Assembly: GCA_007121755.1 (NCBI GenBank)
Contig: SKJZ01000172.1
Span: 1 to 12,914, forward strand
DNA: 12,914 nucleotides
Direction: 5' to 3'
Source of the DNA: Halorhodospira sp.
Lineage (GTDB): Bacteria > Pseudomonadota > Gammaproteobacteria > Nitrococcales > Halorhodospiraceae
Part shown: piece after piece, positions 8,073-12,914 of the stretch
Layout of the letters: the number at the start of each line of letters is the position of its first letter
Position numbering within the stretch: the stretch's first letter is position 1
The notes under the pieces: model-generated
Databases searched by the model: none
What the model was told of the DNA's origin: nothing
What the model saw: the letters and a program-made list of their open reading frames with translations, nothing else
Program-made: the position numbers and the translations under genes

Positions 8073-9104
8073 ATGCGTGCGACCAGAACCCTGGCCCTCG
8101 ATGCCATGGGCGGGGACTACGGTCCGAGCGTGGTGGTTCCGGCGGCCCTCGCCGCCTTAAAACGCCACCACGATCTGCATCTGATACTGACCGGTCCACG
8201 GGACCGATTGGCCGATCTTCTCTCCGAGCGCGGAGCCGAAGAGTCGGAGCGTCTCGCTATACACCACGCCAGCCAAGTCGTGGCGATGGATGAGCCGCCG
8301 TCTCAGGCATTGCGCGCAAAGCGTGACTCATCAATGCGGGTGGCTATCAATCTGGTCAAGCGGGGAGAAGCCGATGGCTGCGTGAGTGCAGGCAACACTG
8401 GAGCCCTTATGGCTACCGCCCGCTATGTGCTCAAGACGCCGCCGGGGATCGACCGTCCCGCCATTATGAGCACGATTCCGTCGCGGGGTGGCGCCACCCA
8501 TATGCTCGATCTTGGCGCCAACGTCGACTGTACCGCGGAACACCTGTTTCAGTTCGCCGTGATGGGAGCGGTCGCCGCCGAGGCGATCTACGGGTTGGAG
8601 CGGCCCCGGGTCGGCTTGCTGAACATCGGGGAAGAGGAAATCAAAGGCAACGACCAAGTCAAACGGGCCGCGGAGATGCTCGGCGACATCGACGCCATCC
8701 ACTACGTCGGCTACGTGGAGGGCGACGGCATCTTTGGAGAGGACGTGGACGTCGTGGTCTGCGACGGATTCGTCGGCAATGTCGCGCTGAAAAGCAGCGA
8801 GGGCTGCGCGTCATTGATTTCCGACTACATGCGGGAGGAGTTTCAGCGCAATATCTTGACCCGATTGGCAGGAGCGGTGGCACTCCCGGTATTGAAGTCG
8901 TTTCGACGCCGCATCGATCCGCGACGGTACAATGGTGCTCCCCTGCTGGGGCTGCGCGGAATTGCGGTCAAGAGCCACGGTGGGGCCGACGCATTTGCTT
9001 TCGGGCGGGCCATTGATACGGCGTACACCGAGGTGTCCGGCGGGCTGCCTTCACTGATCGACGAGCGGATCGAGTCTGTCCTGGCGGCGAGAGAGAGCGT
9101 GTGA
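8073..9104 (+). CDS. plsX: Phosphate acyltransferase PlsX
   Basis: Converts acyl-ACP to acyl-phosphate, the donor used by PlsY for the first acylation of glycerol-3-phosphate in phospholipid synthesis; a peripheral membrane enzyme. The 343-residue product starts MRATRTLALDAMGGDYGP, matching the family N-terminus. It also shows SAGNTGALMA, MLDLGANVDC, LLNIGEEEIKGND, CDGFVGNVALK and SHGGAD, all usual PlsX blocks. ATG 8073 was chosen by this alignment, although its ribosome site is weak. A TTG at 8052, overlapping the rpmF stop as TTGA, would add 7 residues. The stop overlaps the fabH start as GTGA, so coupling to fabH is expected. Confidence 0.95.
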   Translation: MRATRTLALDAMGGDYGPSVVVPAALAALKRHHDLHLILTGPRDRLADLLSERGAEESERLAIHHASQVVAMDEPPSQALRAKRDSSMRVAINLVKRGEADGCVSAGNTGALMATARYVLKTPPGIDRPAIMSTIPSRGGATHMLDLGANVDCTAEHLFQFAVMGAVAAEAIYGLERPRVGLLNIGEEEIKGNDQVKRAAEMLGDIDAIHYVGYVEGDGIFGEDVDVVVCDGFVGNVALKSSEGCASLISDYMREEFQRNILTRLAGAVALPVLKSFRRRIDPRRYNGAPLLGLRGIAVKSHGGADAFAFGRAIDTAYTEVSGGLPSLIDERIESVLAARESV

Positions 9105-10072
9105 CCTACACAAGGATCATTGGCACCGGCAGTTACCTCCCGGAACGTGTGCTCACCAACCACGACCTTGAGGACATCGTCGACACTTCCGATGCGTGGG
9201 TGCGCGAACGCACCGGCATCGCGGAACGGCGCGTCGCCGCCACGGGCGAGACCTGCGGCGATCTGGCCCGCAGAGCCGCTCAGCGCGCCCTGGATGCTTC
9301 CGGAGTGCCCGCCGAAGAGATCGATCTGGTGCTGGTGGCGACCTGCACCCCGGACCGGATCTTCCCCAGTACGGCATCCGCCCTGCAACGCTCCGTGGGG
9401 GTGCGGCCGGGGGCGATCGCCTTCGATTTGTCAGCGGCGTGCTCCGGGTTTGTCTATGCGCTGAGCACCGCTGATCGGTTTATCCGCACCGGAGGCGCCC
9501 GCCGGGCACTGGTGGTCGGCGCCGAGACCATGACCCGCATCCTCGATTGGACGGACCGGGGTACCTGCGTCTTGTTTGGCGACGGGGCGGGCGCCGTGGT
9601 CTTGGAGGCCTCCGATACGGCGGGGGTCATCTCCACCCACCTGCACTCGGACGGCCGCTATGAGCCGCTGCTATATGTTCCGTGGGGACCGGGGCAGGGC
9701 TACAGCAACCTGCGGCACAAGGACAGGTACATCAAGATGCGGGGCAACGAGGTCTTCAAGATCGCGGTCAACACATTGAGCCGTATCGTCGATGAGACTC
9801 TCGATTCGGCCGGGCTACAGAAATCCGATGTCGATTGGTTGGTGCCCCATCAAGCGAATATCCGCATCATCTCCGCGACCGCCAAGAAACTGAATCTGCC
9901 GATGGACCGTGTCGTGGTGACCGTCGATCGCCACGGCAACACTTCCGCGGCATCCATCCCGATCGCGTTGGATACGGCGGTGCGCGACGGGCGGATTCAG
10001 CGCGGCGAGCTGTTGCTACTGGAGGCCTTCGGCGGCGGCTTCACCTGGGGATCGGCCCTGGTCCGATTCTGA
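9101..10072 (+). CDS. fabH: Beta-ketoacyl-ACP synthase III
   Basis: Condenses acetyl-CoA (or another short acyl-CoA) with malonyl-ACP to start type II fatty-acid synthesis in the cytoplasm. The 323-residue product has the catalytic triad Cys114 (DLSAACSGF), His250 (VPHQAN) and Asn280 (HGNTSAASIP). It also shows the N-terminal RIIGTGSYLPERVLTN, DAWVRERTGI and the C-terminal EAFGGGFTWGSALVRF. Length and motifs are those of a standard FabH. The start is GTG at 9101 inside the GTGA overlap with the plsX stop. A 72-nt AT-rich gap follows before fabD. Confidence 0.97.
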   Translation: MTYTRIIGTGSYLPERVLTNHDLEDIVDTSDAWVRERTGIAERRVAATGETCGDLARRAAQRALDASGVPAEEIDLVLVATCTPDRIFPSTASALQRSVGVRPGAIAFDLSAACSGFVYALSTADRFIRTGGARRALVVGAETMTRILDWTDRGTCVLFGDGAGAVVLEASDTAGVISTHLHSDGRYEPLLYVPWGPGQGYSNLRHKDRYIKMRGNEVFKIAVNTLSRIVDETLDSAGLQKSDVDWLVPHQANIRIISATAKKLNLPMDRVVVTVDRHGNTSAASIPIALDTAVRDGRIQRGELLLLEAFGGGFTWGSALVRF

Positions 10073-10144
10073 AGTGCCTCTTGAACAGTTGTAATTTTAT
10101 GTTTTCACACAAACGGTTAGCCATTACTTTTCAAGGAACGCATC
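10073..10144 (+). other. AT-rich gap between fabH and fabD
   Basis: This 72-nt gap is much richer in A and T than the surrounding DNA (TGTAATTTTATGTTTTCACAC around 10089-10109) and interrupts an otherwise tight operon. TTGAAC at 10081 and TTGTAA at 10089 look like -35 boxes, but neither has a good -10 at 16-18 nt. A regulatory role is possible, but no specific site can be supported. A GGAA lies just before the fabD ATG. Confidence 0.3.
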
Positions 10145-11110
10145 ATGGCTGATGAACGCACGCGGAACGCCGCGCTCGCCTTCGTCTTTCCGGGGCAGGG
10201 GTCGCAATCGCTGGGGATGCTCAGCGATTGGAGCGGCGAACGGATACTGCGGGACACCTTTGCCGAAGCCGGTGACGTGCTGGGGTACGATCTGTGGCGT
10301 TTGACCCAGGAGGGGCCGCAGGAAGATTTGGATCGTACCGACCGTACCCAGCCGGCCCTCCTTACCGCCGGCGTTGCGCTGTGGCGGCTGTGGCTGGAGC
10401 GGGGTGGTCCCGCGCCGGGCGTGATGGCCGGCCACAGCTTGGGCGAGTACACGGCGCTCGTCTGCGCCGGTAGCTTGGCCTTTGGGGAGGCGGTACAGTT
10501 GGTCGCCGATCGTGGCCGCTATATGCAGGAAGCGGTGGCGGAAGGAGAGGGTTCCATGGCGGCGATACTCGGCCTCGACGACGATGTGGTGCGCCAAGTC
10601 TGCGCCGACGCGGCCGATGGTCAAGTTGCCGCGCCGGTCAACTTCAACGCCCCCGGCCAAGTGGTCATCGCCGGCCATCGGGCCGCGGTGGAGCGGGCCG
10701 TCGAGGGCGCGCGCCAAGCCGGCGCTAAAAAGGTGGTTCCGCTCGCCGTCAGCGCCCCATCCCACTGCGAGTTGATGCGTCCCGCCGCCGAGCGGTTGGC
10801 CGCGCGGCTGGGTGGCGTCGAGGTAGCGGTCCCGTCGATCCCGGTGGTTCACAACGTGGATGTCGGCGTGTGCCCGGATACGGGGTGCGTTCGCGACTGC
10901 CTGGTGGAGCAGTTGGCCAACCCCGTGCGGTGGAGCGAAACGGTCCTCTCCCTGGCGGAACGCGGGATCAGCCACCTTGTTGAGTGCGGTCCGGGGAAGG
11001 TACTTTCCGGGCTGACGCGCCGTATCGACCGGAAGCTCCAAGCGGGCCATCTCGGCGATCCCGCGGGTTTCGACAAGGCCTTCCAGGAGGTCGCCGGCGA
11101 CGGCGCGTAG
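10145..11110 (+). CDS. fabD: Malonyl-CoA:ACP transacylase
   Basis: Transfers malonyl from CoA to the phosphopantetheine of ACP, supplying the extender for all elongation rounds. The 321-residue product shows FVFPGQGSQ (13-21), the nucleophile elbow GHSLGEY with Ser98 (96-102), Arg123 of RGRYMQ, which binds the malonyl carboxylate, NFNAPGQVVIAG (166-177), His207 in SAPSHCELM, and a late VECGPGKVLSGL. These are complete FabD features. AAGGA lies about 7 nt before ATG 10145. fabG follows after 28 nt on the same strand. Confidence 0.97.
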   Translation: MADERTRNAALAFVFPGQGSQSLGMLSDWSGERILRDTFAEAGDVLGYDLWRLTQEGPQEDLDRTDRTQPALLTAGVALWRLWLERGGPAPGVMAGHSLGEYTALVCAGSLAFGEAVQLVADRGRYMQEAVAEGEGSMAAILGLDDDVVRQVCADAADGQVAAPVNFNAPGQVVIAGHRAAVERAVEGARQAGAKKVVPLAVSAPSHCELMRPAAERLAARLGGVEVAVPSIPVVHNVDVGVCPDTGCVRDCLVEQLANPVRWSETVLSLAERGISHLVECGPGKVLSGLTRRIDRKLQAGHLGDPAGFDKAFQEVAGDGA

Positions 11111-11125
11111 GAACAGACGGAACGC

Positions 11126-11131
11126 GAGGAG
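11126..11131 (+). promoter_or_regulatory. Shine-Dalgarno site that selects the GTG start of fabG
   Basis: GAGGAG lies 7 nt before GTG 11139 but 19 nt before the next in-frame ATG (11151), so ribosome spacing favours the GTG. Confidence 0.6.
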
Positions 11132-11138
11132 AGAGTGC

Positions 11139-11903
11139 GTGAGCGGTGATATGACGAGCAACGACCTTTCCGGCAACGTGGCGCTGGTCACCGGCGCCAG
11201 CCGCGGCATCGGCCGGGCCATCCTGCATACGCTCGGACAACGCGGGGCGGTGGTGATCGGCACGGCCACATCGGAGTCCGGCGCCGCCGGTATCAGTGAA
11301 GCCCTGCAGCAGGCCGGGCTTCAGGGTACGGGGAAGGTACTTGATGTAACGGACCCGGACCGGGTGGATGCGCTGGTCGCACAAGTCGGCAAGGAGTACG
11401 GCACACCGACCATTCTGGTCAACAATGCCGGTATCACTCGTGACAACCTTCTGATGCGCATGAAGGATGACGAGTGGGATGCGATCCTCGCCACCAATCT
11501 CACCTCGGTCTTCCGCATGACCAAGGCGTGTGTGCGCGGCATGATGAAGGCGCGCGGTGGGCGGATCATCAATATCGGGTCCGTGGTGGGGGCCACCGGC
11601 AATGCCGGCCAGGCCAACTACGCCGCGGCCAAGGCGGGAATCACCGGGTTCACGAAATCGATGGCCCGGGAGCTTGGCAGCCGCGGCATCACAGTTAACA
11701 CTGTGGCGCCGGGGTTTGTAGAGACGGACATGACCGCGGCTATGTCCGAAGAGCAGCGGGGGGCGCTAACAGCCAATATACCGTTGGAACGGCTGGGAGA
11801 GCCCGCGGATATCGCATCCGCGGTGGCCTTCCTCGCATCGCCGGGGGCGGCCTACATTACGGGTGAAACCCTCCATGTCAATGGCGGGATGCACATGGTC
11901 TGA
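11139..11903 (+). CDS. fabG: 3-oxoacyl-ACP reductase
   Basis: NADPH-dependent reduction of 3-ketoacyl-ACP to 3-hydroxyacyl-ACP, the first reductive step of each elongation cycle. The 254-residue short-chain dehydrogenase has the cofactor loop TGASRGIG (18-25), NNAG (95-98), and the active-site tetrad Asn120, Ser148, Tyr161 and Lys165 (YAAAK). PGFVETDM and the C-terminal ITGETLHVNGGMHMV are typical of FabG. The GTG start with GAGGAG at good spacing is preferred; ATG 11151 would remove four residues from a poorly conserved N-terminus. It is slightly longer than E. coli FabG because of this N-terminal extension. Confidence 0.96.
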   Translation: MSGDMTSNDLSGNVALVTGASRGIGRAILHTLGQRGAVVIGTATSESGAAGISEALQQAGLQGTGKVLDVTDPDRVDALVAQVGKEYGTPTILVNNAGITRDNLLMRMKDDEWDAILATNLTSVFRMTKACVRGMMKARGGRIINIGSVVGATGNAGQANYAAAKAGITGFTKSMARELGSRGITVNTVAPGFVETDMTAAMSEEQRGALTANIPLERLGEPADIASAVAFLASPGAAYITGETLHVNGGMHMV

Positions 11904-11960
11904 TTTATAGAACCTTCTTTATCACTTACTTACATCCACTCTTTGAACCGTGCACCGGTT

Positions 11961-11990
11961 GTGGCACACCGCGGCATGTTCCCCTACAAT
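11961..11990 (+). promoter_or_regulatory. Candidate acpP promoter
   Basis: GTGGCA (11961-11966, 4 of 6 to TTGACA) and TACAAT (11985-11990, 5 of 6 to TATAAT) are 18 nt apart. Transcription would start near 11997, about 45 nt before the acpP ATG. The 139-nt gap between fabG and acpP is the longest in the fab cluster, consistent with separate expression of acpP. A weak 5-bp hairpin (AACCG with CGGTT, 11946-11960) precedes it without a U-tract. Confidence 0.5.
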
Positions 11991-12042
11991 ACGCGCCGCA
12001 GCCGGACGACTGCGCGAATAAGAAGCCCGGAGGACCGAACAG

Positions 12043-12282
12043 ATGAGCAGCATCGAAGAACGCGTCAAAAAGATCGTTGTTGAGCAGTTGGGGGTCAAGG
12101 AGGAAGAGGTCACCGGAGAAGCCTCTTTTGTCGACGATCTTGGCGCCGACTCGCTGGATACGGTGGAACTTGTGATGGCGCTCGAAGAGGAGTTCGAGTG
12201 TGAGATTCCGGACGAGGAAGCCGAGAAGATCACAACTGTTCAGCAGGCCATCGACTATATCAACAAGCACCTGGAGGGCTGA
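12043..12282 (+). CDS. acpP: Acyl carrier protein
   Basis: Carrier of all fatty-acid intermediates, bound as thioesters to 4'-phosphopantetheine. The 79-residue acidic product is a standard ACP: SSIEERVKKIVVEQLGV at the N-terminus, and the phosphopantetheine site Ser37 in LGADSLDTVELVMALEEEF. The Asp35-Ser37-Leu38 motif and helix II match E. coli AcpP almost residue for residue. CGGAGGA lies about 9 nt before ATG 12043, a strong ribosome site. A candidate promoter upstream and a hairpin downstream would allow a short, abundant acpP transcript. Confidence 0.98.
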   Translation: MSSIEERVKKIVVEQLGVKEEEVTGEASFVDDLGADSLDTVELVMALEEEFECEIPDEEAEKITTVQQAIDYINKHLEG

Positions 12283-12316
12283 CCGCCCCTGGTGCCGTAA
12301 CAGTCTGAAGGCGCAG

Positions 12317-12349
12317 CAGGGCCGGTATCCACCGGCCCTGGCTCTTTGT
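12317..12349 (+). terminator. Hairpin between acpP and fabF, probable partial terminator
   Basis: CAGGGCCGGT (12317-12326) and ACCGGCCCTG (12331-12340) form a perfect 10-bp GC-rich stem with a 4-nt ATCC loop, followed by GCTCTTTGTG. The U-tract is short and broken, so termination is likely incomplete. That would attenuate read-through into fabF rather than block it. It may also protect the 3' end of acpP mRNA. Confidence 0.6.
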
Positions 12350-12366
12350 GCGTCCGGAGTCTACGT

Positions 12367-12914
12367 ATGGAACGGACACGTGTTGTCGTCACCGGCCTGG
12401 GCGTTGTCTCTCCGGTGGGTAACAGTGCAGAGCAAGCGTGGGAGACCGTCCTTGCGGGACGCAGCGGGATCTCCCGAATCGATGAGTTCGACACGTCGGC
12501 CTATTCGGTGCGTATCGGTGGTGTGGTCAGAGACTTCGATATCACCGAATATCTCTCCGCCAAAGAAGCGCGGAAGATGGATCCCTTTATCCATTTTGCT
12601 ATTGGCGCTAGCGCCCAAGCGCTGGCTGATTCCGGCCTCGATCTGGACGGTATCGATCGCGATCGGGTCGGTGTATCGGTGGGGTCGGGGATCGGCGGCA
12701 TTCTGAGTATTGAGACTTCCAACGCGGTGCTGCTGAACAGCGGACCGCGCAAGGTATCGCCCTTCCTGGTGCCCAGTAGCGTCATCAACATGGCCGCCGG
12801 CAACATCTCTATCCACTACGATCTGCGGGGCCCTAACGTGGCGCTGGTAACCGCCTGCACCACCGGCGCCCATAGCATCGGCATGGCCGCCCGGATGATC
12901 GCCGCCGGAGACGC
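12367..12914 (+). CDS. fabF: Beta-ketoacyl-ACP synthase II, N-terminal part (runs off the right edge)
   Basis: Elongating condensing enzyme of type II fatty-acid synthesis, condensing acyl-ACP with malonyl-ACP; in E. coli it also controls temperature-dependent cis-vaccenate formation. The visible 182 codons start MERTRVVVTGLGVVSPVGN, continue through ARKMDPFIHFAIGA and reach the active-site Cys164 (VTACTTGAHS; Cys163 in E. coli). The two catalytic histidines and the C-terminal half lie beyond position 12914. GGAG is 8 nt before ATG 12367. The acpP-fabF order and sequence favour FabF over FabB. Confidence 0.96.
   Translation, partial: MERTRVVVTGLGVVSPVGNSAEQAWETVLAGRSGISRIDEFDTSAYSVRIGGVVRDFDITEYLSAKEARKMDPFIHFAIGASAQALADSGLDLDGIDRDRVGVSVGSGIGGILSIETSNAVLLNSGPRKVSPFLVPSSVINMAAGNISIHYDLRGPNVALVTACTTGAHSIGMAARMIAAGD

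Noticed and set aside
10124..11269. A 381-codon open frame on the minus strand opposite fabD
   Set aside because: Antisense shadow of fabD, which has complete catalytic motifs.
11962..11976. Sigma54-like TGGCAC box upstream of acpP
   Set aside because: The -24 GG and -12 GC are one base too close, and the TTGC half is absent.

Overview
The window is GC-rich, densely packed DNA that reads as a gammaproteobacterial chromosome. Every housekeeping gene has a close E. coli-type counterpart, and two gene orders match the gammaproteobacterial arrangement: nnr-tsaE-amiB-mutL, and yceF / yceD-rpmF-plsX-fabH-fabD-fabG-acpP-fabF. GC content and the many GTG starts suggest a purple-sulfur or halophilic lineage (Ectothiorhodospiraceae/Chromatiales-like), but this is a guess; no rRNA or lineage marker is present.

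Positions 1-3976 (minus strand) hold a repair and envelope block: nnr (NAD(P)HX repair), tsaE (tRNA t6A ATPase), amiB (septal peptidoglycan amidase) and the N-terminal third of mutL (mismatch repair), which runs off the left edge. nnr/tsaE and amiB/mutL are joined by 4-nt GTGA stop/start overlaps.

Positions 3977-6595 hold an accessory signalling segment: an orphan OmpR-type response regulator and a DUF3391/HD-GYP c-di-GMP phosphodiesterase, both on the plus strand. It is bracketed by two long palindromic elements (3987-4128 and 6452-6564) in opposite orientation. They share a structured 74/75-nt head, but their outer stems are unrelated in sequence, and each outer stem is a perfect inverted repeat. 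This palindrome family is the most unusual thing in the window.

Positions 6596-12914 hold the fatty-acid/phospholipid block. yceF (m7GTP pyrophosphatase of the Maf family, minus) diverges from yceD-rpmF-plsX-fabH-fabD-fabG-acpP-fabF (plus). A good sigma70-type promoter (TTGACA-N17-TACCAT) sits directly in front of yceD. acpP has its own candidate promoter, and a GC-rich hairpin separates it from fabF; together these could let the abundant acyl carrier protein be made in excess of its enzymes. fabF is cut by the right edge after its active-site cysteine.

The two housekeeping blocks lie far apart in E. coli and are neighbours here, with the palindrome-flanked signalling genes at the junction. 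No tRNA, rRNA, CRISPR array, transposase or integrase was seen.
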